Assembly: GCA_023512835.1 (NCBI GenBank)
Contig: CM042085.1
Coordinates: 30,489,812 to 30,553,811 of the forward strand
From: Taxillus chinensis
Lineage: Eukaryota > Streptophyta > Magnoliopsida > Santalales > Loranthaceae
DNA length: 64,000 nucleotides
Direction of reading: 5' to 3'
The notes beneath the pieces were generated by a model. That model ran no database searches and had not been told where the DNA came from. It saw only the letters and a list, made by a program, of their open reading frames with translations. Both the position numbers and the translations under genes were made by a program. Numbering within the stretch: the first letter of the stretch is position 1; each line of letters opens with the position of its first letter. Below, in pieces: positions 12,258-23,291 of the stretch.

Positions 12258-12935
12258 CAGTGAAATAACACCCTGTCAAGTGATATTCATAAGTCGCTTT
12301 AGCTGGCACCAATATGGCAATATTGATTGTTAAGGGTGAATCTCCTTCACGTATACAACAAATAACATGTGCAGTATTATCTGTCCCAGTTTGCTGGATC
12401 CAGCGGTCTTATGGAGCTAGATGAACAATGAAATGAATCGGTCAATATAGTAACCCAGTACAATTTAATAATCAAATGGTGTCGCCTTTTCCTATCCAAA
12501 TCCTACCCAAACATCAGTGCAAGTGAAACCCCAAAAATATTTCAACAAGAGATCAAGGGATTTCCAAAATCTGCCTTTAAAAAATGGCAATTCATTTACC
12601 CTCTACTGAGTCAATGACTTCTTCTCCTTGCCATGCCTTTCCCTGTCAAGGCTTTGCAATTCAAGTAGCTTCTTCTGTTCCTCATCCTCGGGTCCTTTCA
12701 GCTGTTTCATAGCTTTAAGCTTCTTGGCTGTGGACTGCTGGTACATAACCCCACCAAGCATACAGATTAGAAGGTCCATTGTCCCCACCAATGTTAGGTG
12801 TTTATCTGATATCACCAGATTAGTGACAACTGTCTAGAGCTTGTTTAATATGCCAATAATAGTAAATCCTGTCGCAGATATTGCCCTATGGCAAGAGAAG
12901 CCAAAGAAAGAGATAGCTAAGCCAAACACAAAACT
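12258..12935 (-). pseudogene. 3' fragment of the GONST3-like transporter (copy A)
   Basis: The minus strand from 12935 to about 12603 matches the C-terminal quarter of the intact gene at 17819-18952. Shared words include KHLTLVGT against KHSTLVGT, GGVMYQQSTAKK, and KKLLELQSLD. Continuing to 12258 it also matches that gene's 3' flank. The copy is dead. An in-frame TAG replaces the lysine codon region (KLLTVV reads KL*TVV), the first three quarters of the gene are absent, and small indels follow. At 12935 the match stops abruptly inside the LAISFFGFSC region. The sequence then becomes bL9m 3' flank, so the copy was cut by a deletion. Confidence 0.88.
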
Positions 12936-13269
12936 ACGTGGAAATAAAATACCCACCGCGAAAAAACAAACAAACAAAAGTGGAAATAAAATTAATTTCA
13001 AACGAAATAAATAAATAGATAAAAACATCATTGGATGTACATGTGCTTAAAACATTCACTCCTGAGAGCCCCACCCAAACAACGGGGAATGAGAAATGTC
13101 AGGCCGAGGAGGTCCATCTCGTCCTACTACTGTTATTGGATTATATCATATTAGATAACGAAACCAAGATACAAGCAACCGGGTTTTTTTTTAACTACAT
13201 TAAAATTATCAAAAATGTGACCGTTTCATCCAAAAAGTTTGGGTCAGAATAAACCAATATTTTTACCAT
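12936..13269. other. bL9m 3' flank, copy A
   Basis: This stretch aligns with about 22865-23168 in copy B and about 33910-34200 in copy C. The blocks TTGGATTATAT and GAGAGCCCCA are shared. It carries no gene. It is the downstream flank of the bL9m copy and forms the right side of the deletion junction. Confidence 0.65.
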
Positions 13270-15798
13270 TTTCTCCTGATTTTAATGTTAAGGATCCATT
13301 GAAGCTATCCCTCTGCCAGAGGAATTTTTGGCGGCTTTCTCCTGATTTTAATAGTAAGGATCCATTGATGCTGTCCCTCTGGCAAAGGAATGGACTTTGG
13401 CAGGCGCAGCGGCAATTCAAACTCCTCAACTTGTCAAAGGACTAGGTAGATGCAGATTCTCAGGTCAATGCACACACAAAGTTGTCTTGCTACCTGATCT
13501 TGAACGAATGCAAGCAGCCAAATAAATCTCCATAACCCAAACTATAGACAACTTATATCAAACAAGAAAGGAATTGCACCTCAGACAGAATTTCCTCTTT
13601 TGTCACAGGGTCCCGCAATTCATCATCGACCAAGCTGAACCTCTTCCGAACCTAAAAGAACTATAGCTTATTTAAATTATAAATCTGTTCACATTGGCTC
13701 TCAGATAAAAGAAACCTATAGGAGTGATGTTGATTTTTTTTTTCAACAACTATGTTCTATCTCCTTGCACCATGTACTGCCCCTGATCTGAAGCTATCAG
13801 GTAAGCAGTACATACTAACAAACAAAATTATTATTTTGAGACATTTTTGTCGATGGAAAAATTTGAAGTAGAAATCATATCAAAACCAGCCAACCCTTCA
13901 CATCAGTAGCATTTCCAATCTTCTGAAGTTCAGGATAAAGGTACATACCTAGTACTCAACACGCATTTGGCAGCAGTTTCATATTCTTTCATCAGATCAT
14001 CTTCAGTTTTTACAGCACTTTTTCCACATCTTCTTTCTGGGCTTTACAGTTCCATATTCTTTTGGAACTTCATGGGAACAAATAAAATGCATGTTAAAAT
14101 ATTTTATGTTATTAGCACTCATTATGAGTTATTAATATTAATTTTATTTTGTTCTAAATACTCATGTAAACCGTATTCTATTTAATGGAAAGTGCCAACC
14201 AACTTATCGGCTACGACTTATTCATGTGTTCCTTTTCCTAAAACAACAAAATAAATTAGCATAGCCTAGAAAGGTCTATACCATTACGCAATAGACAAAA
14301 AAAACTAAACACGAGAGCATGCAAATACACAAGAGAGAAAACAGAATGAAAGAGAGCAAAGGTGAGCAAAGAGAAACTACAGAACACCTTGAATTCATCT
14401 AGAACAAGGATGGATACCGTTAGATCTTTCTCATACTCTCAAGAAGCAGAATAGCAGTTAAATTTTAGCATCTCTCAAGTTCCAAGAAGCAGACTACAAG
14501 AGTAATAAGCCACAGATGCAAGAAAGCATTTTTTAAATATTATCTATGTATGCTGCATGTGTGATAAAAGAGGAAAGACAAGAGCCATAGAGGCCAAACG
14601 AATGAGTTTGTGATAAAAAACATTTAATATTATTCCACCTTAAAAGGAAAGAGTTACATGAAGGGCCAATATTGAAAAACAATTTGAAGCTAGTAGGACT
14701 AACTTGCATTGCCGCATTAACTAGCTCATATAATCCTATTGGCCATGCTATATTAGAATTTCAAGCACATTGACTTCAAAATGTATGAAGGCTTGTCAAA
14801 CAAGATCCACCTTGAATATCATTACTGGCTTATAAGAGTAATCACATCAACTACTCTGTAATGATATTTTCTCAATAATTTAAAGATAATTTTAGAGTTT
14901 TAATAAAAAAAATCTATATTAAATTCTCCAAAATAAAGTTTATGAATAAAATTGAAAAGAAAATTTCTATATTTAAAAGATTACTATTTATCATTCAAAT
15001 AATTTTTTAATATATTTCTTGATATATATACACTTTTAATTAGTTATAATAAATAAAAAAAATTAAAAAAAATAATATATACAAAATAAAAATATATAAT
15101 TTTAAAAAATAAAAATAGAAATAAAAAAATAAAAAAATATAATAATAAACAAAATATATCAAATAATATACTATTTATCTCCTACAATAGTAATGGAGAA
15201 TATAGATCTAATGTGAATGTCCTAAGAACTTGCAGTTTTTGAATCACAATCAAGCCCAGTGCATGTGTGGTCATTGTCAAGCAAGCAAAAACGGAAGAAA
15301 GATATATCTTCTTCCCAGTATAATGTCTTTTGCCAGTTGGAAAAAGAAACCATTAATTTTACCCCACCGCAAGCCCCAATATTTTAAAAACTTCCATCAA
15401 TAAGATACATTGACATAAAATGAACCTTGAATTGCTCCTTCAATAGATAAGCAACCTTTTCAATATTTGGGACAGCGAGTAGCTTGGGCATCTAGTTGTA
15501 GAAGTATCTGGGATCAACGTTCACTGTCTCATCAGCCATCCCAAGCTTTTGTACACTAATCATAATTAAATCATCACAATCATATTAAAATCCGTTTAGA
15601 TACAATATGAATATGAGGACCCATGTGCTAATTTTTAATTTTTAATTTTGAACTCCTTTGTTAGGATAGCCACTTTCTTTTATACCTGACACCATGACTG
15701 GCATAGAAAAGTGGGCCTAACCAACGATCAACACTCTGGAGGTGCATGCCTGTTATAATTTGGCAAAGGATATTTCTGCTTCCCTGGGTATACACCAT
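13270..15798 (-). pseudogene. Mitochondrial ribosomal protein bL9m, dead copy A
   Basis: Exon by exon this matches the intact bL9m at 23182-25311. The start exon lies at about 15650-15798, the signature exon at about 15425-15560, the third at about 13950-14040, the fourth at about 13575-13650 and the last at about 13270-13497. It is disabled in several places. A 4-nt loss in exon 1 leads to TAA after RKWLS. A TAG lies in the signature exon (YFYN then stop). The last exon has a 1-nt loss after the CVCI codons. The third-exon splice end is altered. A 387-bp MITE sits in its intron at 14836-15222. It shares the 66-67 bp tandem duplication at the 3' end with the intact gene. Confidence 0.88.
14836..15222. 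mobile_element. Tourist-like MITE in the bL9m pseudogene intron
   Basis: A 387-bp, extremely AT-rich insertion is flanked by TAA at 14833-14835 and 15223-15225. Its ends are imperfect inverted repeats: the left end contains AATCACATCA and the reversed right end ATTCACATTA. The paralogous copy B has the empty site (TTATAAGAGCTTGTAG near 24720) with a single TAA. That directly supports insertion after the duplication. TAA duplications and small size fit the PIF/Harbinger Tourist group. Confidence 0.82.
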
Positions 15799-17490
15799 CT
15801 AATAACTCTTACAAGTTACCTTGTCAACAGGTCAATTTTATTTATTTATCAGAAACCAGTTTGAGCACCATTTAAAATGATATCGTAAAAAAGGTGCCAC
15901 TCAAATTGGAAAACAAGTGATGATGATAATAATAAAACATACAATGAAATGCTACACAATGCTGCTTCATTGATCTACATGACAGGAGCCTTTAAAATCT
16001 AACTTTTGTCAAAGTAAAGGACAAATAACCACAGTGGTTTTTGGATAATTAATAGTAATATAGCAATAATACAGCAGTACAAATGCATACAATACCCAAA
16101 ATAATGTATAAATAATGAATTTCCAATGAACATATAACTATCATTGCAATGCCTATTACATGCTGACATTGCATCTCAAAGACTACTCATCTACAGATTC
16201 TAACCACTAATTAGCATCACTGAAGAATAGGCCAGGGCATTTGTATGCACTAGCATGAGCACCAATTTTGCACCTAAAACTTGTAGTCATTATCAGGGAA
16301 TGTAACTCAGATTTTAGTTGTCTGTGCAGTGATCACTGTACTTTTTCTTCTTTCGTTTTTGTTTTCTATTTTGAAATTTTATAGAGGGGAGAGGAATCAG
16401 AGGATGCAAGGTGAAACCACCAATGGAAAAACACAGAGGATTAGAAATTCTCTTAAAAGCAAGCACGCATAAGAAAATAGCATGCAGAAAAAAACTACAC
16501 TAAAGCCACCCTCCAAACCCAGAGTGATAACTGTAGCTAATCACTAGAAAAAATAAAACATAGGGCTATTGAAGGTTAGAAATACCACAGCCTTCATATG
16601 CTGGCACAGAATATGAAAGGAAAGAGACACAAATAATAGTCAACAAAATGACAATTATTCACAATAAATATGCAGTGGAAGTTATGATGCAAAGACTGAT
16701 CTAATGCGGATGCAACTATATGGAGTTGGACATGGAAGGGATGATAATTATTTTTTTTCAATCAAATCTGTACAACGAGAAGCAAGATGTATCAGTAAAT
16801 GTTGCAGTGAAAACTATAACCCAGACAAATCTTTTTTTTTTTTTTTGATAGGTAGACAAATCTAAAGTTCATCTATCCTGTTCCTTGAATCATATCCACT
16901 TCAATTTTCCATTAATTGGATAAATTTATACCAATAAGCAAGAGCATTTGAGTTCGTGGTCATAAGAATATTGTTATATTCTTCCTAATTTATGGTGAGG
17001 GCAAATTCCATCTGAACTTCTACTTAAGTTCAAGATTTCAGCTCAACACAATCAATCTACACTCCAAAGATAAATTTCAACAGTGACCGGTACCTCATAA
17101 AATTATTAGAGGGTGTTTATAAACAGTAAAAAAAAATTTAAAAAAAAGCTTTTCAAACACTTTTGACGCCCAAAACACCCTGTGAGCATCCATATAAGCA
17201 CACATTTGTGCGAGCAAAAGCACAAAGAGATGCTTTCTAGGCCTGTTCTCAGGCTGAATGTGTGCAACTAAAACTGCTCAACATATAACCTAAATTTTTA
17301 AATAAATACAATGGACAAGTATAGGATCAATGTTCAGGCACAATAACATTCTCACACACACACACACACACACATTAAAGGCTCTAACTATTAGATATCT
17401 CATGAACACTCAATGGGAGAAACAACACTGGCAAAAAAAACAGCCTCGTGGACATTTAAGAACAGGAAACATCATGGGTTAGGAAAAAAA
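15799..17490. other. Flank of duplication copy A
   Basis: The part up to about 16400 aligns with copy B at 25312-25652 and again at 27207-27470, on either side of an element inserted in copy B. From about 16400 to 17490 I see no counterpart and no gene. A CA microsatellite lies at 17353-17374. The next duplicated block begins near 17490. Confidence 0.6.
17353..17374. repeat. (CA)11 microsatellite
   Basis: Eleven uninterrupted CA units lie in noncoding DNA just left of duplication copy B. Confidence 0.9.
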
Positions 17491-17818
17491 GTCTCATGAA
17501 ATAACACCTGCCAAGTAATATTCATAAGCCACTTTAGCTGGCAACAATATTGATTGTTTGTTATGGGTGAATGTCCTTCATGGATACAACAAATAACATG
17601 AGCAGTATCGTCTGTCCCAGTTTTCTGGGTCCAGCGGACTTATCGAGCCGGATGAACAAAATGAATCAGTCAATATAGTAATTGAGTACAATTTAAGAAT
17701 CAAATGTTGTCGCTTTTTCCTATCCAATCCAACCCAAACATCAGTTCATGTGAAACCCAGAGAATATTTCAACAAGAGATCAAGGGATTTCCAAAATCTG
17801 CCTTTAAAAAATGCCACT

Positions 17819-18952
17819 TCATTTATCCTCAACCGAGTTGATGACTTCTTTCTCCTTGCCATGCCTTTCATTGTCAAGGCTTTGCAATTCAAGTAGCTTC
17901 TTCTGTTCCTCCTCATCTTCTGGTGCTTTGAGCTGGTCCATAGCTTTAGGCTTCTTGGCTGTGGACTGCTGGTACATAACCCCACCAAACATACAGATTA
18001 GAAGGCCCACTGTCCCCACCAATGTTGAGTGTTTATCCCATATCACCAGATTAATGACGACTGTCAAGAGCTTGTTTACTATGCCAAGAACAGTGAATCC
18101 TGTAGCAGATATTGCCCTACGGCAAGAGAAGCCAAAGAAAGAGATAGCTAAGCCAAACAAACACGACAGCCCCACTGGCAAAATCACTTGGAAGGAGTAC
18201 CAATCTGATTCATCAGAAATTTCGTGCTTAATCTTCTTTAACTCACCCATTATAAGAAGCTCCAAAGGAAACAGTATAAGAGCCTCTAGGTTGTTGTACA
18301 GCACTAATCCCCAGGTTGTTAGATTAATCGTCATAACAACATGTTTTATGTAAACAAAGTCTATAGACATGCTTACCAGGTAAGCCAGAGCCCAGCTGTA
18401 AGCCATAAATGTGAACTGATAATCCGTTAGGACGTAAAGCACGCTTCCACCAAAGATAGTGGCAAGTGAGGCCCATGTCTTTACCGATGGCCAGGGCTGG
18501 TGCAAGTAAAGGGTCTCCCCTATAGCAACAAATATTGGAACTGCCGAACGGAAAACAATAAAAGTGTCGACATTGGCATGGAGCAGAAGCTCGCTGTTGG
18601 TAAAGAGAGAGAGGTAGAATATAAAAGCTGCTGGGAGGAACTGCCACATGGTTAAGAAGTCAAGTCGGTCGTGTTCTAAGAACTTGAACCAACCACAAAT
18701 GAGTACTCCAGCTGCGCTTGTGAAATACTGTAAAGCCGTCAGTGCCCCAGGGTAAGGAAATCTCATTACAGCCCATTTGTTGATTATGGAAAGCAAAGAT
18801 GCTGAAATGCAATACCCAGCCGCTATACCATAGACTGAAGCTTGCTTAACCAAATCACCGTACCATGATGGTCGGGTTTCACTGGATGAAGAAGTGGCCT
18901 CTGGACTTTTCCCTGCCTCACTTACTTTTGGATTCTCCACATCACTAGACAT
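17819..18952 (-). CDS. GONST3-like: GDP-mannose/nucleotide-sugar transporter, GONST3-like
   Basis: The product is a Golgi-type nucleotide-sugar transporter of the drug/metabolite transporter superfamily. Members exchange cytosolic GDP-sugars for luminal GMP to feed glycan synthesis. A single uninterrupted coding exon gives 377 residues. The closest remembered relative is Arabidopsis GONST3, not the GDP-fucose transporter GONST4. Shared stretches include QASVYG-AAGYC-SASLLS, YPGALTALQYFTSAAGV, LLLHANVDTFIVFRSAVPI, the AYSWALAYLVSM block and the C-terminal GGVMYQQST. About ten hydrophobic segments fill residues 38-335. Both tails are hydrophilic, and the C-terminus is rich in E and K with KKLLELQSLD. 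The ATG is directly preceded by a T-tract and AG (18953-18955), so a 5' UTR intron is likely. The intact copy sits left of TIP5;1 in copy B. Substrate is inferred from the family. Confidence 0.93.
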   Translation of the reverse strand: MSSDVENPKVSEAGKSPEATSSSSETRPSWYGDLVKQASVYGIAAGYCISASLLSIINKWAVMRFPYPGALTALQYFTSAAGVLICGWFKFLEHDRLDFLTMWQFLPAAFIFYLSLFTNSELLLHANVDTFIVFRSAVPIFVAIGETLYLHQPWPSVKTWASLATIFGGSVLYVLTDYQFTFMAYSWALAYLVSMSIDFVYIKHVVMTINLTTWGLVLYNNLEALILFPLELLIMGELKKIKHEISDESDWYSFQVILPVGLSCLFGLAISFFGFSCRRAISATGFTVLGIVNKLLTVVINLVIWDKHSTLVGTVGLLICMFGGVMYQQSTAKKPKAMDQLKAPEDEEEQKKLLELQSLDNERHGKEKEVINSVEDK

Positions 18953-21389
18953 CTAAAAAAAGATATCATCAACAAGTCAGCAATGTTGTGAAAAATTGAC
19001 TTCTTTGGACTTACAGGCATGAATGAATGAATAATGAAAACTTGAATTTAGGGCATATGGTGATAAGTTATCAACTAAATTCATAAAATTTAAGCAGATA
19101 GATATTTACAGATTCGCCATTTAGGGTTGCATATATATATATATATATATATGCCCATCAAGTATGCAATTATAATCTATCTGTAAGGGAGCCAAGCACA
19201 ATAGGGGAACGAAAAATGGGTCTACATAAGACCCAGTGGGGAATACAAAACCAATCAAAGATTTTCATAAAAGTAGGCACATTAATGAAAAGTGGACAGC
19301 CATTTTAGCCACAGAATCAACGAAATCAGTGAATCAGAGTGCAGGAGAGGTGAGTGACGATCGCTGCAATGAAAACCAGATCCGCATCTGCAGATTTAAA
19401 AGAAGAAGAAGAAGAAGAAGAAGAGGGAAATGGAATAAAAAAGAAGAAGCGGGGGGTAGAGAGGCACAACCCTATGTGAGAGATTTTAGGGGAATCGATG
19501 GAGAGAGAGCGCGCGCGCTCACACGCGCACCCGCGCTGTCGCAGTGCTCAACACAGCCATTTCGTCTGCCGTCGCGGGCCGTCCCCTGCCTGCACTTGGG
19601 TTTTAATTTCCACGGCACACTTGCGTCCTACTTCATTTATTTATTATTTGTTTCTTTTGTTTTGTTTTGTTTTGTTTTTAACGAAGGAAATTGGGTTCAG
19701 ATCGTCGGTGAGATTGGGTGGTACGGTTTTCATACGGTAAGTAAAAAGTAAAAACGCTACCGTTTGCGTCCTTTTGCACGAACTGAGCTGGCGGGACGAA
19801 GTTGACCATTTGGTGGACCTGGGCAAGCCTTGAAGGAGTAGCAGCTGCCACCGACGTTCATCGTTTGCTTCAACCATGTGTGATCGTTTGCCTGGTCGAC
19901 ACACATGACATTCCTCTTCTTTGCTTTTTAAGAAATTAAAATTAAAAATAACATAAAGAAAAGATCACGCACATTAATATGAAAGCATACAAAATAACTA
20001 GCAATATATGTACATTGCCAACAGATCTACAATTAACACAAATGCATAGAAATGTGGAATGACGTTTGTGTGATGAACTACTGAAGATAATCGTCACTTG
20101 CTTCGGTAAGTGACGATTACATAATGATTTTAGAGGTGAAGATGGGCCCATTCACAATGTGAAATGTGAAAATATGTACATGCATATCCTTAATGTATTG
20201 CTAGAAAGACATACACACAAACAAAAACATCAGTAACTGCTAGAAAGGCACTTACTTTTGCCTAATTCACATTGCAAAGGAGTGTGAACGGGCGCACACT
20301 GCTTCGTGCAAGCCGGTGTTGTACAAAGATTTTCCGTTTTTTAATGACACATCAAGAAACAAGTTTGTCTGCAAACATCTCTAAAAGACCCATAAGCTGT
20401 AAAGGGAAAGATGATTGGTAAAAGGTACCAGTTCTTCGATTCTATTCAAACTTCAATAAAATGCCAATGAGTTCGTGAATCAGCAATTCCCCATTTGAAG
20501 CACACATTTGAACATAAAATTTATCATACAAAAACCTCTCCTAAAAGGACATGCATGCCATTCGTATATGATTTTCAATGCCAATCTGTGATATATTATA
20601 ATTCATTAAAAAACATATCTCTGATTTTTCTCGGGGGAAAAGAAAGGAAAAGGAAAACGTTTATGATTTTACATAAATTACATGAGACATGGGAGAAGTA
20701 TAAAAACTTACAGACGAAGACGCACTTGCAGAGACAACAGACAGACAGAGACAGAGAGAGAGAGAGGGTCCAACTTGTCCTTTCGCAAAACTCAGAAATG
20801 GGGGTGGTGGTGCACGGCCGTTAGTGGTGGCAAGAGGCACCAGATCGTAGCGGCGGCAGCCTGCGGTGACAAGGTCACCGGATGTAGAGGACGCGACGGC
20901 AGCCGGCCGGGATGATGGTGGTCCGGAGCCATGGCTGTGTGGTTGCGCCGATGGAGGTGTTGACGGCGTTAAGGTGTGGTCAGGGCAGAGGATTTTGGTG
21001 TTGCCGACTGCTGAGCGTGAGCGAGAGAGACTGAGAGAGACTGAGAGACTAGTGCGTGTGAGGGCAGGGCGAAACGCCGTCGTTTTTTCGTACCGCCGGG
21101 AGACGCAGAAACTTTCACCGCAGAGGATTTTGGCCGCGATTTCAGAACCAACGTAACCGTTAGATTATCCCGCCACAACCGCAAAGCCACGAGCCGACGG
21201 CGGTTATCGATTTTGAATTTCAAGCCGCGATGGGAACCGTCGCACCCATCCCACCCCTCTCATCATCGACCAGAACTCCCCGCTTCCATAAATAACTTCT
21301 CTTTTCTCCCATTTTCGTTTTTTCACAAATAACCGCCCCTGCCTCCCCCCCCCCTCCTTCTACACAGTTTCGATCTACCAACTTCACCC
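18953..21389. promoter_or_regulatory. Divergent intergenic region between GONST3-like and TIP5;1-like
   Basis: This 2.4-kb region must contain both promoters, since the genes diverge. It holds a TA microsatellite (about 19132-19153), a purine AGA tract (about 19400-19425), a GA tract (about 20743-20766) and an 11-bp hairpin at 20089-20118. A C-run plus CT-rich leader lies just upstream of the aquaporin ATG (21340-21365). Short open frames here, including arginine-rich ones, are low-complexity and unsupported. Exact transcription starts cannot be placed. Confidence 0.5.
20089..20118. other. Perfect 11-bp inverted repeat (hairpin)
   Basis: AATCGTCACTT at 20089-20099 and its exact reverse complement AAGTGACGATT at 20108-20118 enclose an 8-nt loop, GCTTCGGT. 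No T-run follows, and nothing indicates a specific protein site. The arms contain a TGACG word, the half-site bound by TGA-type bZIP factors in plants. Function is speculative. Confidence 0.6.
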
Positions 21390-22609
21390 ATGAACAGAGC
21401 CTACAACACCCTCAAATCTGTCGCTACTTCTTCTTCTTCTTTTGCTGCTCCGATATCTTTTCCCGACAACCCCGAGATGTCTCTTTCCGGCCGATTCGGC
21501 CACTGCATCACCCCCAATGCTCTCCGATCGTATCTCGCCGAGTACATCTCCACATTCATCTTCGTTCTCGCTGCCGTCGGATCCGCCATGGCTTCGCGTG
21601 AGTTAGTTTTAAAAATTCTTCTTCTTCTTTCGTGTTCACCACTGTTGGGGTGACTGGGTTTCATACTTTCTTGTGTGATTGTACTTACAAACATGAAGCA
21701 TGTATATTTTTGACTTTGAAAATCTGCATTTTTTTCCAGATTTTTATTTTTTAGGTTGCGTATGCTTTTCTGGTTATATATAATGTAAGTTCCGAAAGTT
21801 TGGATAGCTGTTTTCGTCTTAATAATCCACGAGGTCAAATACGATTCGAGATGTGAACAGGTAAAGTGATGCCCAATGCAACTTCTGATCCTGCAAGCCT
21901 GGTGGTGGTCGCCGTCGCCACCGCATTTGGGATGTCTTCTGCCGTCTTCATCGCCGGCGGAGTCTCCGGAGGTCACATGAACCCTGCTGTCACCTTCGGC
22001 ATGGCCGTCGGCGGACACATCAGCATTCCGAAAGCCATCTTCTACTGGGCCGCTCAAATGCTCGCCTCCATCATGGCCTGCCTTCTTCTCAGAGTCGCCA
22101 CCGTCGCTCAGGTAATATTCAAATCTACCCGCGCACTACACTTTTTTTTTTTTTACTTATCCTAGTATATCGTTTTCTTAAAATGAATTACTGGATTTGG
22201 TTTTTTTTATTTAAACTATAAACAGCATGTTCCGACGCACGCGATAGCGACGGAGATGACTGGTTTTGGAGCGTCGGTGCTGGAGGGCGTCCTCGCTTTT
22301 GCGTTGGTTTACACTGTCTTCGCCGCCAGCGACCCACGGCGAGGAGCAATGTGCGCTCTCGGGCCGCTGGTAATTGGGTTGATGGCCGGAGCCTGTGTGC
22401 TGGCAGCAGGGCCATTCACGGGCGGGTCAGCCAATCCGGCATGCTCATTCGGGTCCGCGGTCATAGCAGGGTCCTTCAAGAACCAGGCGGTCTACTGGGT
22501 GGGGCCGCTCATGGGCGCGGCCGTTGCCGCCCTTATTTATGACAACGTGGTGTTTCCAGCACAGCCGGCACCAGAGTCCTCCAGGGGTGGTGCGGATGGG
22601 GCTGTGTAG
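21390..22609 (+). CDS. TIP5;1-like: Tonoplast intrinsic protein aquaporin, TIP5;1-like
   Basis: The product is a major intrinsic protein that moves water or small neutral solutes through membranes. TIP5;1 is pollen-associated in Arabidopsis. Three exons, 21390-21597, 21861-22111 and 22226-22609, join in frame with GT-AG introns and encode 280 residues. NPA boxes are at residues 110-112 ([11 protein letters not shown]) and 223-225 ([11 protein letters not shown]). The [30 protein letters not shown] and [16 protein letters not shown] blocks point to TIP5;1 over other TIPs. Residue 226, after the second NPA, is Cys, not the usual Arg, as in TIP5;1. Residue 90, the apparent H2 filter position, reads Thr. 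The N-terminus is about 20 residues longer than in the Arabidopsis protein. Met30 is an alternative start. Fragments of a second copy lie at 27477-28193. Confidence 0.93.
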
Positions 22610-23181
22610 ATATGCCAGAAAATGGTTTTACTGTTTAGGCAAGTTTTAGTTATGGTTACCGTAAACTAAGTGAATTGTATTGAAATAACAGCTTATCGTA
22701 GTTAGGTAAGTAGCAATGATTATGTTTGTGAGATTTAGGAATCTGGATTGCGGTTCAATGCATGCATGCTCAAGGCTGGTAGTATATATCTAAAATTTGG
22801 GTACAAGAAATGCACATTAGGCAGTGCATCTGCATAAGAAATGCACAATGCTTACACAGTAAAGTACCCGCCGAGGAAAAAAAAATCCAAACAAAACTGT
22901 GGAAAAATATAAAATGAAGTCCAAACGAAATAAATACATAGACAACAGCGTCAATGGAAATGCTGAAAACAATTACTCCGGAGAGCCCCAAACAAGGGGG
23001 ATTCAGAAATGTCAAGTCCTGCTACTGTTATTGGATTATATATGTCATATCAGGAAAACAAACCGAGACACGGACAGCAGGGATAAAAAAAAAAACTAAA
23101 TCAAAATTTTCAAACATACGACCGTTTCATCCAAAAAGTTGGGACAGAATAAGCCAACATATTTATCACTTTCTCCTGATT
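22610..23181. other. Convergent 3' flanks of TIP5;1-like and bL9m
   Basis: The two genes converge here, so this holds both 3' UTRs. The block from about 22660 to 23168 recurs in degenerate form at 33141-34213 (copy C). The part from about 22865 recurs at 12936-13269 (copy A). No separate gene is seen. Confidence 0.65.
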
Positions 23182-23291
23182 TTAATGGCGAGGACCCACT
23201 GAAACTATCCCTCTCGCAGAGGATCTTTTGCAAGGCTTTCTCCTGATTTTAATGTGAAGCAACCATTGATGCTGTCCCTCCGGCAGAGGAA
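23169..23291. repeat. 67-bp tandem duplication at the bL9m 3' end
   Basis: Two units, about 23169-23224 and 23236-23291, both contain CTTTCTCCTGATTTTAATG and end in CTC-(C/T)-G-CAGAGGA. They lie 67 bp apart, which is not a multiple of three. On the coding strand the first unit is read in frame to the family's usual IKIRRK ending. The second unit is then read out of frame. It still carries the ancestral AAG-TGA end, but in another frame. Copy A has the same duplication at about 13270-13392. Confidence 0.85.

Noticed and set aside
12603..12815. Independent small gene for a 70-residue protein
   Set aside because: It is the C-terminal fragment of the duplicated GONST3-like gene, with an upstream in-frame stop and no promoter.
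19236..19751. 171-residue plus-strand protein with an Arg-rich stretch
   Set aside because: The Arg run comes from an AGA microsatellite. There is no family resemblance, and the region lies in the 5' flank of the transporter gene.
21401..22057. 218-residue minus-strand protein
   Set aside because: It is antisense to aquaporin exons 1 and 2 and crosses the intron; the plus-strand gene explains the conservation.
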